NCBI RefSeq assembly: GCF_004010325.2
Contig: NZ_SADR02000011.1
Span: forward strand, 1-64,000
From: Mesorhizobium sp. M00.F.Ca.ET.216.01.1.1
GTDB lineage: Bacteria; Pseudomonadota; Alphaproteobacteria; Rhizobiales; Rhizobiaceae
Length of the DNA: 64,000 nucleotides
Direction: 5' to 3'
This document shows, one piece after another, positions 11,227 through 20,016 of this stretch; position 1 is the stretch's first letter, and every line of letters starts with the position of its first letter. Below the pieces are notes generated by a model. That model was not told where the DNA came from, did not search any database, and worked only from the letters and a program-made list of their open reading frames with translations. A program made the position numbers and the translations under genes.

Positions 11227-11391
11227 TGTGGATGCCAGCCGTTTTGCAACGCCGGGCGCCGGCCGGGCAGCAGCTGATAGCGCGTCCGATCCATCCGTCC
11301 GCCGGACGTGATGGGTTCTCACTGCAACAGACTCCATCATCAGGTATAGTCCCTCAACCTAAGCGATCGCCGACGGCGCAGGAAAGAGCAA

Positions 11392-11646
11392 ATGTCCGTG
11401 GACGCGGCACCGAGAAAAGTGGACGCCGAATATGCGATTGAATACCTCCAGGAACATCCGGAGGCAGGGCTTTGCAGCGAGGATCGGCGCTGGTGGATAA
11501 CGCCGAACGCCAACGAGACCGATCAGCAGGTCCTGCTTCTTGATGTGGTCGAGGCTGAGCGGCTCAAAGATGATCCTCGCCTTCGACAGTTGTCCGGGAT
11601 CGCTCATGCGGGCCGGTCGCTCTGGGTCGTTCGGAGAATGACTTAA
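11392..11646 (+). CDS. Small hypothetical protein
   Basis: An 84-residue acidic, soluble protein of ordinary composition (AEYAIEYLQEHPEAG, LLLDVVEAERLKDD), with no signal peptide or membrane segment. A GGAAAG sequence lies a few bases before the ATG. I recognise no family. It sits between the IS256 remnant and recombinase debris, so it may be a passenger gene of a lost mobile element. Its natural amino-acid composition compared with the neighbouring shadows is the main reason to accept it. Confidence 0.5.
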   Translation: MSVDAAPRKVDAEYAIEYLQEHPEAGLCSEDRRWWITPNANETDQQVLLLDVVEAERLKDDPRLRQLSGIAHAGRSLWVVRRMT

Positions 11647-11813
11647 CTATGTGCCATCCTCTAACACCCTGAGCGCCAGACTGTGCGTAGACAACGCGGC
11701 TACACGTGGGCGCGCCGTCTCCATCCGTGAACCTGCCGCTTCGCCGAAGCCATTCGGCCGGTCATCCCGTCCATCCGGCGATCCGGTATCACAAGCCTTC
11801 GAAGCATCGCCAC

Positions 11814-11882
11814 ATGGCGCTGAATCAACGCCGCGTCCGCACCGCTCGGGCCGGTCACTGGCAGGTGTCGAATGTGAGGAAC
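11814..11882 (+). pseudogene. Serine recombinase, C-terminal remnant
   Basis: The translation MALNQRRVRTARAGHW followed by QVSNVRN matches the C-terminal recombinase-domain segment seen in rhizobial resolvase/invertase proteins (form: AALN-RGVRTARGG-WH-S-VRN). Only about 23 residues survive; flanking sequence is unrelated in all frames. A related, longer remnant lies at 12605-13030. Confidence 0.6.
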
Positions 11883-12091
11883 TCTTCTAACCGGAAGCAT
11901 GGAATCGGTGGGCGCCGAAGAAAATAGCGGCTGGACCGTCCGAAGAGAAAGGCGATCGGTACGCACTCAACGTACTCGTCGATGCTCCACCGGTTCTGTG
12001 TCGGCGCGCCTCCTCATGTTTCCAGAAAATCCAGTTCCGCGGTAACATGAGACAGAGGGACATGCACCAACCTCAGAAAGGGAGATCCGCC

Positions 12092-12514
12092 ATGAAAGTC
12101 AAAGACGCAATGCACAAGGGTGTCGACTGGGTCAGCCCCGAAACCCCTGTCACCGAACTGGCGAAATTGATGCGAGCCGAGGATATCGGTTCGATTCCCA
12201 TCGGAGAGAATGACCGGCTGATCGGAATGGTGACCGACCGCGACATTGTCTGTAAAGGACTAGCGGAGGATGGTTTCGACAGCCGCACCGCGACGGCGCG
12301 CGATGTCATGACGACCGGCATTCACTGCTGCCGCGAAGACGACGATCTGGCCAAGGCCATGCGGCACATGGAGGAACTGAAAATCCGCAGGTTGCCGGTG
12401 ATCAACAAGAGTATGCGGATGGTCGGCATCCTCAGCGTCGGCGACGTCGGTCAGTCGGCGCCGAGGGAACTTGTGTCCGAATACGTCAAGAGCGTTTCCG
12501 CCCATCACCACTGA
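12092..12514 (+). CDS. CBS-domain pair protein
   Basis: A 140-residue cytoplasmic protein made of two CBS domains (about residues 1-60 and 70-130), with the characteristic VTDRDIVCKGL and VGILSVGDV segments ending each motif. Stand-alone CBS pairs bind adenine nucleotides and act as small energy or stress sensors; no catalytic domain is fused. An AGGGAG sequence lies eight bases before the chosen ATG (MKVKDAMH); an upstream in-frame ATG would add 15 non-conserved residues. It is an intact gene lying between two recombinase remnants. A role in the surrounding catabolic functions is not apparent. Confidence 0.88.
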   Translation: MKVKDAMHKGVDWVSPETPVTELAKLMRAEDIGSIPIGENDRLIGMVTDRDIVCKGLAEDGFDSRTATARDVMTTGIHCCREDDDLAKAMRHMEELKIRRLPVINKSMRMVGILSVGDVGQSAPRELVSEYVKSVSAHHH

Positions 12515-12604
12515 AGGGCGGCTCGCCCGGCGGATAGTCGATATCCGTCGGGCTTCGCCCATGCTCTCGATCGAAGACCTCAACCGGCCACAGCGCGCCG
12601 GCAG

Positions 12605-13030
12605 AAATGTCCGGTCCTCGTCGCCAAGCTCGACCGCCTCTCGCACGACGTCGCGTTTATTGCGGACTTGATGGCCCAGCGTGTCGTTCATCGTCGCAGA
12701 ACTCGGTGCCGACACCGACCCTTCATGCTGCACCTCTACACCGCACTGGCCGAGAAGGAGCGCCGGCAAATTTCGGAACGGATTCGTGCCGAACTGGCAG
12801 CCCGGAAGCAGCGTGGCGAAAAGCTGGGTATCCACGAAATGCCAGCGATGCGGCTGCGACCGGTCACCTGGCCCAGGTTGAGGCGGCGAGCAGTTCGCCC
12901 AAATCGTGTTGCCTATCATCGCTTGCCTACAAGGCGGGCGTCACGAGCCTGCGGGGGATAGCAGCCGCGCTAAATGGTCGAGGCGTGCGGCGGCCGGTGG
13001 CCGACGGTCGATGTGGCGCGAAAAGCAACT
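12605..13030 (+). pseudogene. Serine recombinase (resolvase/invertase) pseudogene
   Basis: Pieces of one recombinase appear in order but in different frames: [19 protein letters not shown], then [12 protein letters not shown] (shifted), then [19 protein letters not shown] (back in the first frame), and finally [18 protein letters not shown] in another frame at 12934-12996. The first part with the catalytic serine is missing, as is a clean C-terminus. At least three frameshifts make it non-functional. The family is the large-serine/resolvase type common in rhizobial accessory DNA. Confidence 0.8.
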
Positions 13031-13033
13031 TCG

Positions 13034-13181
13034 ATCGCCGCTCTCGCGGGAGCATGGATCGAAACACTGCTACGCAAGCCGTGTTGATTTGGCTGGCCGG
13101 TCGCGCCCGTGGATCGAAACCGTTGCCGAGCGCACGATAAGAGGCTCGTGTCGCCCCTCTCGCGGGCGGAAGGGGCGGAAC
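13034..13181 (+). CRISPR. Decayed CRISPR remnant with type I-C-like repeats
   Basis: Three repeat-like units are visible. Unit 1 (13034-13065, 32 nt) starts ATCGCCGCTCTCGCGGG and ends ATGGATCGAAAC, close to the type I-C consensus that begins GTCGC and ends GTGGATTGAAAC. Unit 2 (13100-13120) is GTCGCGCC joined to CGTGGATCGAAAC, lacking the 11 central bases. Unit 3 (13150-13181, 32 nt) starts GTCGCCCCTCTCGCGGG and ends GCGGAAC, with 8 of 32 positions differing from unit 1. The spacers are 34 nt (13066-13099) and 29 nt (13121-13149). No cas gene is in the window, so the remnant is presumably inactive. Confidence 0.5.
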
Positions 13182-13189
13182 CGGTAGAC

Positions 13190-13719
13190 TGGGAGGCGAT
13201 GGCGGGGGTACTTTTAGCATAGGACAGCGCCAGTTCGCTGAGAGACGACCCTTCGGATCTGCTCACGACGCCAGCAACCGTCGCCAATTGTGATTGCCCG
13301 GCTTGTAGAAACGCCAGTTTAAACTGGGACGGTTAGCATACTATGACAAAAGTGGTTGCGGGGACACGCAATCATCTGAAATAGCGAAATGATCCCGAGT
13401 TCCTCACGCTGGTCGCATCTACAGCCTCCGCGTTGAAGTGCGGGCTCTTTTGTGCAGCAGCGTAGCACGCGGCAAACCGTCGTCGCTGATGATTCCCACT
13501 CAATTGCTTCGTCCAAAGATAGCCGTCCGACTTCGGTGCGTAATTTATTTGCAAGCCGTAGCACGGCGAGCAGATGTGCCGTCAAAAATCTGGCCTTTTG
13601 ATTTCATTGACGAATTTCAGTTGTTGGTGAATCCCATACTTCGCAGACTATCTGCGATCAACTGATATCGGCCGGCCGACGCCAGCGTGCCGAAGCGAAC
13701 GGGTGCCCTCGCCAGCTTT
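13190..13719. other. Gene-free stretch after the CRISPR remnant
   Basis: I see no convincing gene here. Short open frames on both strands lack ribosome-binding sites and family motifs. A 14-base perfect palindrome, CCAGTTTAAACTGG, lies at 13314-13327. Base composition is visibly more AT-rich around 13330-13660 than in the flanking operons, in keeping with acquired or decayed DNA. Confidence 0.5.
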
Positions 13720-14484
13720 TCAAGGCATGAATTGCCCACCATTGACCTCAATGATCTGTCCGTCGACGTAGCGGCTCAATTCGTCCGAAGCGAGGAAGAG
13801 AAAGGTTCCAACGCAGTCTTCGGCAGTTCCCAGGCGACCCAAAGGAATCATTGTCCGGGCTGCCTCCAATTGCGTCGTCGTCGACACCTTTTCATGAAAC
13901 GGCGTGCTGATGACCCCCGGCGAAACCGCATTCACCCGGATATTGTAAGTGGCCTCCTCCTTGGCGAGATTGCGCGTGAGCGTGCTGACCGCCGCCTTCG
14001 CAGCAGCATAGAGCCCCGCTCCGGCTGTGCCGCCGGTGCGGGCGGCGATGGAGGTGACATTTATGATGTTGCCACCGCCATGTCGCCTCATGATTGGGAT
14101 AGCGGCACGGCAGGCGGCATAAACCGACGTCAGGTTCACGTCCAGCACCCGGCGGTAATGCTCCAGCGAGGCATCAACCAGCGGAACGCGCCCGAGCATG
14201 GCGCCGGCATTGTTGATGAGGATGTCGAGCCGCCCGAAATGTGCGGCCACCGCCTCGACCGCCTTGCCCAGGGCCTCGATCTCGGTGGCATCGGCCTGGA
14301 CGATGAACGCCTTACCACCTGTCGTGCGGATGTCGGCTGCGACGGTTTCGGCCTCTACCCGATGCGAATTGTAGTGAACGCCAACGTTGGCGCCCAGCGC
14401 GCCGAAAGCGCGGGCAACTGCGGCGCCGATCCCTGTGCTGGCGCCGGTAACAAGGACGGTCTTCCCGCTAAATTCTTCAAACAT
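13720..14484 (-). CDS. Short-chain dehydrogenase/reductase
   Basis: A 254-residue SDR oxidoreductase. The NAD(P)-binding motif TGASTGIGAA, the NNAG motif (ILINNAGAM), and the catalytic YAAAK with upstream serine (VTSIAA) are present, followed by NAVSPGVI. I start at MFEEFSGKTVLVTG; open frame upstream belongs to shadow sequence over the aldehyde dehydrogenase end. It lies 31 bases downstream of that gene, so the two probably oxidise an alcohol and the resulting aldehyde in sequence. Substrate unknown. Confidence 0.88.
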   Translation of the reverse strand: MFEEFSGKTVLVTGASTGIGAAVARAFGALGANVGVHYNSHRVEAETVAADIRTTGGKAFIVQADATEIEALGKAVEAVAAHFGRLDILINNAGAMLGRVPLVDASLEHYRRVLDVNLTSVYAACRAAIPIMRRHGGGNIINVTSIAARTGGTAGAGLYAAAKAAVSTLTRNLAKEEATYNIRVNAVSPGVISTPFHEKVSTTTQLEAARTMIPLGRLGTAEDCVGTFLFLASDELSRYVDGQIIEVNGGQFMP

Positions 14485-14515
14485 GGCTGCGCGACCCCTG
14501 AATTGAACGGTGAGG

Positions 14516-15958
14516 TTAAAGTCGGATGCCGACGTTCTTGGTCTGCACGTATCCCAGCAGGGCTTCCTGACCCTTCTCACGTCCGTAACCAGACCGCTTG
14601 GCGCCGCCAAAAGGAGTCTCCACACCCCCGACCCACCAGTCATTGACGTACACCTGGCCTGCAATCAGGCGGTCGGCTGTCCAGTGGGCAAGCCGGAGAT
14701 CGTCCGTGAAAACGCCGGCGGCGAGCCCGTAGTCCGTACCATTGGCGATGCGAATGGCATCCTCCGGGGTGTCGAATGGTATGACGACAAGCACCGGCCC
14801 GAAGAACTCATCATTGGCAATCCGCATTCGGGGCGCGACGCCGGTGAAGATCGTTGGCGGCATGAAATAGCCGGGCCGATCCAGTCTGCGGCCGCCGCAG
14901 GCCAGCTTTGCGCCCTCTTGAACGCCCGCCCGGCAAAGCGCCTCGATACGCGCCAGCTGCTTTTCCGAAATCACAGGTCCCATGTCACAGCCCTCGATAC
15001 CAGGCCCGACCGAGCGCGCGCCCGCCTCAATCCTGAGCTTTTCCACCAGTACATCATGGATGGAGCGGTGGACGAGAACCCGGGATGCAGCGGAGCAGAT
15101 TTGCCCCGAATGGTGAAAGATACCCCGCGCGACATTACGCGCCGTGCGATCGAGGTCAGCATCCCGGTAAACGATGCCAGCGGATTTCCCGCCCAGTTCC
15201 ATGACGCAGGGGATGACGCGCTCTGCCGCCGCGCGCAGCACGCTCTTGCCGGTCTCGACTGAGCCGGTGAAGACGATGTGGTCGACCTCGCGGTGGGAAA
15301 CGAGTGCGGCGCCCGCCTCGGCGCCATAGCCGCAGACGATACTGAGTGCCCCTTTTGGGACTCCCGCTCGTTCACAGGCTTCGGCAAACAGAAAGAGGCT
15401 GAGCGGCGAATCTTCAGGTGACTTCAGCACCACCGTGTTGCCGGTGATGAGCGCGCAGGCGATGGAACGTGCGCCCACAGGAAGGGGGCCGTTCCATGGC
15501 ACAATCTGCGCTGAGATGCCGAACGGCATATGCACGGTGTAGTCGACAACCCCGTCTCCCAACGGGATCTGGCGTCCCTCCAGCTTGTCTGCCATGCCGC
15601 CATAATACCTGAGGTAGCGCTGAGTGAGCGCCACCTCTTTGTACCCGTTCGGCCGGGTCTTTCCGTTGTCGTGGACCTCGACCTCGGCAATCTCGTCAGC
15701 GAGGCCGTCGAGTTGCTTCGCAATTCCGAACATCAGTTCGCCGCGTTCCGCTGGCGTCATCTGGAGCAGGACGCGACTCTCGAAGGCGCGATGTGCGGCG
15801 GCGACCGCACGGTCGATATCCGCCGCACCACCACACGCAACTTCGGAAATAACTTCACCGCTGGCGGGGTCAACGATCGGAATGCTTCGTCCATCGGCCG
15901 CGTCGACCCATTCGCCGCCAATGAAGTTGCGCCAATAGTCCCGCACCTGGCCAGCCAA
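14516..15958 (-). CDS. NAD(P)-dependent aldehyde dehydrogenase
   Basis: A 480-residue member of the aldehyde dehydrogenase superfamily. Conserved features are PWNGPL (active-site Asn region), FTGSVETGKSV (cofactor-binding glycine turn), MELGGKS with the general-base glutamate, and GQICSAASR with the nucleophilic cysteine. Length is standard (about 480-500). It lies upstream of an SDR in the same direction and is divergent from a LysR regulator 280 bases away, which may control it. The aldehyde is unknown; betaine-aldehyde or semialdehyde-type substrates are typical of this clade. Confidence 0.9.
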   Translation of the reverse strand: MAGQVRDYWRNFIGGEWVDAADGRSIPIVDPASGEVISEVACGGAADIDRAVAAAHRAFESRVLLQMTPAERGELMFGIAKQLDGLADEIAEVEVHDNGKTRPNGYKEVALTQRYLRYYGGMADKLEGRQIPLGDGVVDYTVHMPFGISAQIVPWNGPLPVGARSIACALITGNTVVLKSPEDSPLSLFLFAEACERAGVPKGALSIVCGYGAEAGAALVSHREVDHIVFTGSVETGKSVLRAAAERVIPCVMELGGKSAGIVYRDADLDRTARNVARGIFHHSGQICSAASRVLVHRSIHDVLVEKLRIEAGARSVGPGIEGCDMGPVISEKQLARIEALCRAGVQEGAKLACGGRRLDRPGYFMPPTIFTGVAPRMRIANDEFFGPVLVVIPFDTPEDAIRIANGTDYGLAAGVFTDDLRLAHWTADRLIAGQVYVNDWWVGGVETPFGGAKRSGYGREKGQEALLGYVQTKNVGIRL

Positions 15959-16238
15959 AGAAACACCTGCAGTCTAGAGAGAACTCGCACCATCAATAAA
16001 GGCACGTTGGGGGTGTGGCGAATGTCAAATTCGGATAGCGCTATGACGAAGTTGCATTTTTGACTCAGCGCAAAGCAGGCTGTCGTCGCAGCGGATATAT
16101 GATGCAGGTTCGGGCGCGTAGGCGCAATTCACTGTCCCGGCCGAGCAACCGGAGCATTGATCGACGCGGTTGACTCGGCACGATAAGCAGCTGGCGCTTG
16201 CCAAGTGTGTCTGGCTGATCAGGGAGATGCACGACACT

Positions 16239-17153
16239 ATGGAAATCCGTTGGCTCGAAGATTTCCTCAGCCTAGTCGATACGCGCAATTTCTCCCGGTC
16301 AGCCGAAGCAAGATACACCACTCAGCCCGCCTTCAGCCGGCGCATCAAAAGCCTCGAGGAATGGATAGGCGCGACACTCTTTGACCGCACCGCTCAGCCC
16401 ATCCGTCTCACGCCATCTGGCGAACGGTTCAGGCCGGTCGCCGAAGATGTGCTACGGCGCCTCTATCAAGGACGCGACAGTGCCCGGCTGATCGGCGAGG
16501 CATCCGTGAGCACGGTCCGCTTCTCGGCAACGCATAGCCTCTCACTGACATTCTTCCCGATGTGGCTGCGGGCAGTCGAGCTGCGCAGTCACACGTTCAA
16601 CACCCGCCTCGATTCAAACCAGTTCACTGACTGTGTGCAGTCACTGCTCAGGGGCGATTGCCACTTCATGCTCAGCCACACGCATCCGAGCATCGAAATG
16701 CACCTGCCTCCGGCCCATTTCACTTCCAAGATCGTCGGGCGGGATAAACTCATCCCCGTTACACTGCCCGATAGGACCGGCCAACCGATTGACCGGCTGC
16801 CGGGAACCCGCGATGAGCCTGTACATTACCTCGCCTATTCCGAGACCTCCGCGATCGGCCGTGCAGTCGAGCACATGCTCACCCATCTCGAGGCACCGGT
16901 CCATTTGAACCGAGTCTTTGTCTCTCATCTGGCTGCCGTTCTCAAGACCATGAGCAGCGGTGGCAGGGGCATGGCCTGGCTGCCGGAAAGCGGCATTGGC
17001 GAAGAGCTGACGGCCGGCTCCCTTGTTCCTGCCGGTGATGAGAGATGGTCCATACCTGTCGAGATCCGCCTGTACCGCTCACGAGATCCCCTACCCCCGA
17101 CGGCAGAAGAATTCTGGACCCTGCTTGAGGGCGAGGAAGTCGCGACCGGATGA
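16239..17153 (+). CDS. LysR-type transcriptional regulator
   Basis: A 304-residue LysR regulator with the HTH at about residues 1-60 (MEIRWLEDFLSLVDTRNFSRSA, then TTQPAFSRRIKSLEEW) and an effector domain ending in VEIRLYRSRD. I chose the ATG at MEIRWLED, the standard LysR N-terminus; an ATG four codons earlier lies directly on the GGGAG and cannot use it. It is divergent from the aldehyde-dehydrogenase operon and lies 81 bases upstream of the M81 peptidase gene, so either could be its target. Inducer unknown. Confidence 0.88.
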   Translation: MEIRWLEDFLSLVDTRNFSRSAEARYTTQPAFSRRIKSLEEWIGATLFDRTAQPIRLTPSGERFRPVAEDVLRRLYQGRDSARLIGEASVSTVRFSATHSLSLTFFPMWLRAVELRSHTFNTRLDSNQFTDCVQSLLRGDCHFMLSHTHPSIEMHLPPAHFTSKIVGRDKLIPVTLPDRTGQPIDRLPGTRDEPVHYLAYSETSAIGRAVEHMLTHLEAPVHLNRVFVSHLAAVLKTMSSGGRGMAWLPESGIGEELTAGSLVPAGDERWSIPVEIRLYRSRDPLPPTAEEFWTLLEGEEVATG

Positions 17154-17234
17154 TGCACGAGACGCATCAGACAAGGCCAAGCCTGCATTGGTTTTGTTGC
17201 GAACCTCACTGATATCTCTTGGTCACAGGAAATT

Positions 17235-18794
17235 GTGAGCCAACCGATGTCCCTAAGTCAGCCGAAAAAACGCGTCGCCTTGCTCGGCCTGATGCTCGAG
17301 AGCAATAGCTTTGCCCCGGTCACCAGCAGGGATGACTTCCTCAATCGCCTTTACGTGGCTGGCGACGAGTTCCGCGCGGAGCTCAATCGTACCGAGTCCA
17401 AGCTGCCTGCCGAACTGCTGAGCTTTCACGCCGCGATGGACGGCGCTGTCGAGTGGGAGCCTGTGCCGATTCTGATCGGGTTGGTCGAGGCCGGGGGACC
17501 GCTAGACCATACTTTCTTCGAAGAAACGCTGTCTGAGATGAGCGCTCGGCTGCAGGCGGCCATGCCATTGGACGGCGTTTATATCTGCAACCACGGAGCC
17601 ATGATCACCACCGAGGATCGCGATCCCGACGGAACGATATTCGAGATGATTCGCGGTGTCGTCGGCCCGGACGTTCCGGTGGTCGCCACTCTCGATTTGC
17701 ACGGCAATGTTTCCGACCGCATGGTCCAGGCCGCCAATGTCGTCATTGCGTACCAGACCAATCCGCACGTCGACATGATAGCACGCGGGCAGGATGCCGC
17801 CGGCGCACTGAATGAAATGTTCCATGGGTTGCGACCAGGCGCCGCCATGATCCGCCTGCCAGTGACCCCTCCCACCGTGACGCTGCTGACCGAGACGGGA
17901 CCATACGCCGACCTGATCAGATATGCCCGCACGAAAGTGACGGATGATATCCTCAACATCTCGATCCTTGGCGGGTTCGCCTATGCCGACACGCCCAAGA
18001 ACGGGTTGGCGATCATCGTCACCACTCGTAGCGGCAAACATGCGGCGCACAAGCTGGCCATCGAGATCGCCGAGCACGCCTGGCAGGACCATGAGCGCTA
18101 TGTGCCGGCTCTGATCCCGCTGGAAAAAGCCGTGGCGGCGGCGGTGCGGGCCGGAGAGGACATGACGCTAGGGCCGGTGATCCTCGCCGACGTCGCCGAC
18201 AATCCAGGCGGTGGCGCCAATGGCAACACCACCTGGATCCTGGAGGCTCTGGTGAGGGCTGGCGCCAAAGGGGGGGTACTCGGCATCTTCAACGACCCGG
18301 CGCTTGCGGCCCAGGCGATGGAACTCGGCGAGGGCGCTCGTTTCCGCGCAATATTCAATCGCAATGCGCCTGATCAATATTCACATCGCTTTGAGGTCGA
18401 TGCCACCGTGTTACGCATCCGTGATGGCGACTGCGTCGGGCGGCGTGGCTTTTACGCGGGCCGTCGCATCAATGTCGGAACCACTGCACTGCTCGACCTG
18501 GATGGCGTGAGGGTCGTCGTCATCTCGATACGCACGCAATGTGCGGATCCGGTCTTCCTCGAGATGATGGGCATCGACATCGCCAAGGCCCGATCCGTGG
18601 TGGTCAAGTCACGCGGCCATTTCCGCGCCGGGTTCGATGAGTTCTTTACTCCGGATCAGGTCATCGAAGTCGACGCGCCCGGCCTTTCGTCGCCAGTCTT
18701 GTCACGCTTCGATTTCAAGTACCTACCCCGTCCGATCTTCCCGATCGACCGCAACGTCAGTTGGCCCCCGCGCCTAAGCGCGCTGGCATTGTAA
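17235..18794 (+). CDS. M81-family (microcystinase MlrC-like) metallopeptidase
   Basis: A 519-residue protein of the MlrC/DUF1485 family. The N-terminal half has the putative metal sites NHGAM (about residues 118-122) and DLHGN (about 155-159), and the C-terminal half has the conserved DVADNPGGGANGN segment. The founding member, MlrC, degrades linearised microcystin in sphingomonads, but most relatives are in catabolic operons with unknown substrates. It starts at a GTG with AGGA four bases before it; an ATG four codons later lacks a well-placed site. It is followed after 16 bases by a D-threonine-aldolase-like gene, a pairing that suggests breakdown of an unusual amide or amino-acid derivative. 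Confidence 0.85.
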   Translation: MSQPMSLSQPKKRVALLGLMLESNSFAPVTSRDDFLNRLYVAGDEFRAELNRTESKLPAELLSFHAAMDGAVEWEPVPILIGLVEAGGPLDHTFFEETLSEMSARLQAAMPLDGVYICNHGAMITTEDRDPDGTIFEMIRGVVGPDVPVVATLDLHGNVSDRMVQAANVVIAYQTNPHVDMIARGQDAAGALNEMFHGLRPGAAMIRLPVTPPTVTLLTETGPYADLIRYARTKVTDDILNISILGGFAYADTPKNGLAIIVTTRSGKHAAHKLAIEIAEHAWQDHERYVPALIPLEKAVAAAVRAGEDMTLGPVILADVADNPGGGANGNTTWILEALVRAGAKGGVLGIFNDPALAAQAMELGEGARFRAIFNRNAPDQYSHRFEVDATVLRIRDGDCVGRRGFYAGRRINVGTTALLDLDGVRVVVISIRTQCADPVFLEMMGIDIAKARSVVVKSRGHFRAGFDEFFTPDQVIEVDAPGLSSPVLSRFDFKYLPRPIFPIDRNVSWPPRLSALAL

Positions 18795-18810
18795 ACGGGA
18801 GACGCCGTCG

Positions 18811-19950
18811 ATGGGCCTGTCCGATCTCGAGACTCCGGCTTTGATCCTGGATCGCAGCGTGGTCGCACGCAATGCGGCGAGGATGACGGATCGCTTCAGG
18901 GGGACTGGAGTCCGCCTCCGACCACACACCAAGACGGCCAAGTCCATTGACGTGACGCGTCTTGCACTGGCTGGCAACTTCGGCGGTGTGACCGTCTCCA
19001 CGCTCCGGGAGGCGGAGTACTTCGCCTCACATGGCATCACTGACGTCACCTATGCGGTGAGCATCATCCCCGACAAGTTGCAGCGCATTGCCGCACTGCT
19101 GGCCCGAGGCGTCAAGGTCACCGTGATCACCGATCAGCGAGCTGTAGCCACGGAGATCAGCCGCCGGGCCGTGGATCTGGGGATCGTTCTCGACACACTG
19201 ATCGAGTTGGACTCCGGCGAGAGGCGCTCCGGCGTGATGGCCGATTCAGATGTGCTGATCGACTTGGGCAAGGCGCTCCATGCTCTGCCCGGCACCCGTC
19301 TTGTAGGCGTGCTGACTCATGCCGGCCACTCCTATCAGGGGCGGAGCATCGCGGCGATCCAACAGATCGCGGAGGATGAGAGGCGCTGCGCGACGACCGC
19401 GGCCATGCGCCTGCGCATCGCCGGGCTGCCCGCCCCCGTAATCAGCATCGGCTCCACGCCGACCGCTACCCACGGGCTTTCTTTCGAAGGCATCACCGAG
19501 GTGCGGTGCGGAGTCTACATGTTCTGCGACGTCTTTCAGTCGGAAATCTTCTCCTGCAGCAGCGCCGACATAGCAGTGTCGGTCCTGGCGACCGTCATCG
19601 GTCATCGACCCGACATGAACTGCGCGCTCATCGATGCAGGCGCCTTGGCCCTGTCCAAGGACCGCAGCACCGGCGCCCCCGGCCTGCCAGAGGACGCAGG
19701 TTTCGGTCTGGTGATGGATGTGACAGGCACGCATCGCATCGGCGGCGTCAAAGTGGGGCACGTCTACCAGGAACACGGGATGCTGGTTGCGGACGGGCCG
19801 TTCCCGTTCGGCGAACTGTCGGTCGGCACGCGGGTGCGCGTGTTGCCGAACCATGCTTGCATGACCGCCGCGATGTACGATGCGTATCACGTGGTCAATG
19901 GGACCGATGACCACGAGATGCTGACCTGGCCTCGGATCAACGGCTGGTGA
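18811..19950 (+). CDS. D-threonine aldolase / D-serine dehydratase-like PLP enzyme
   Basis: A 379-residue fold-type III (alanine-racemase-like) PLP enzyme. The PLP lysine is Lys41 in RPHTKTAKS. The C-terminal PNHACMTAAMYD supplies the His-x-Cys metal site of the DSD1/D-threonine-aldolase family. Such enzymes cleave D-3-hydroxy-amino acids or dehydrate D-serine. It is translationally close to the M81 peptidase (16 bases), so it may act on an amino acid that the peptidase releases. Racemase activity is a less likely alternative because of the C-terminal metal motif. Confidence 0.85.
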   Translation: MGLSDLETPALILDRSVVARNAARMTDRFRGTGVRLRPHTKTAKSIDVTRLALAGNFGGVTVSTLREAEYFASHGITDVTYAVSIIPDKLQRIAALLARGVKVTVITDQRAVATEISRRAVDLGIVLDTLIELDSGERRSGVMADSDVLIDLGKALHALPGTRLVGVLTHAGHSYQGRSIAAIQQIAEDERRCATTAAMRLRIAGLPAPVISIGSTPTATHGLSFEGITEVRCGVYMFCDVFQSEIFSCSSADIAVSVLATVIGHRPDMNCALIDAGALALSKDRSTGAPGLPEDAGFGLVMDVTGTHRIGGVKVGHVYQEHGMLVADGPFPFGELSVGTRVRVLPNHACMTAAMYDAYHVVNGTDDHEMLTWPRINGW

Positions 19951-20016
19951 ACCGTCGCCAAGGCGGCGCCTAGGCAGCTCGCCGGCGCGTTTCAATCAAA
20001 AAAGTTCAGAGTGGCA

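Larger units (their letters stand above)
10710..11391. other. Long intergenic stretch upstream of the importer operon
   Basis: This 680-base stretch has no intact gene. It holds the importer promoter region with a PcaQ-like box at 10819-10834 and, further right, an IS256 transposase remnant at 11106-11226. The other short open frames have out-of-frame composition and no good ribosome-binding site. Confidence 0.6.

Noticed and set aside
13280..13312. A fourth CRISPR repeat (starts GTCGCC, ends GTAGAAAC, 33 nt)
   Set aside because: Only the two ends match; the interior has no similarity to the other units and the spacing of about 100 bases is wrong.
13319..13585. An 88-residue minus-strand protein in the gap before the SDR
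   Set aside because: Cysteine- and arginine-rich shadow-like composition, no ribosome-binding site and no recognisable motif.
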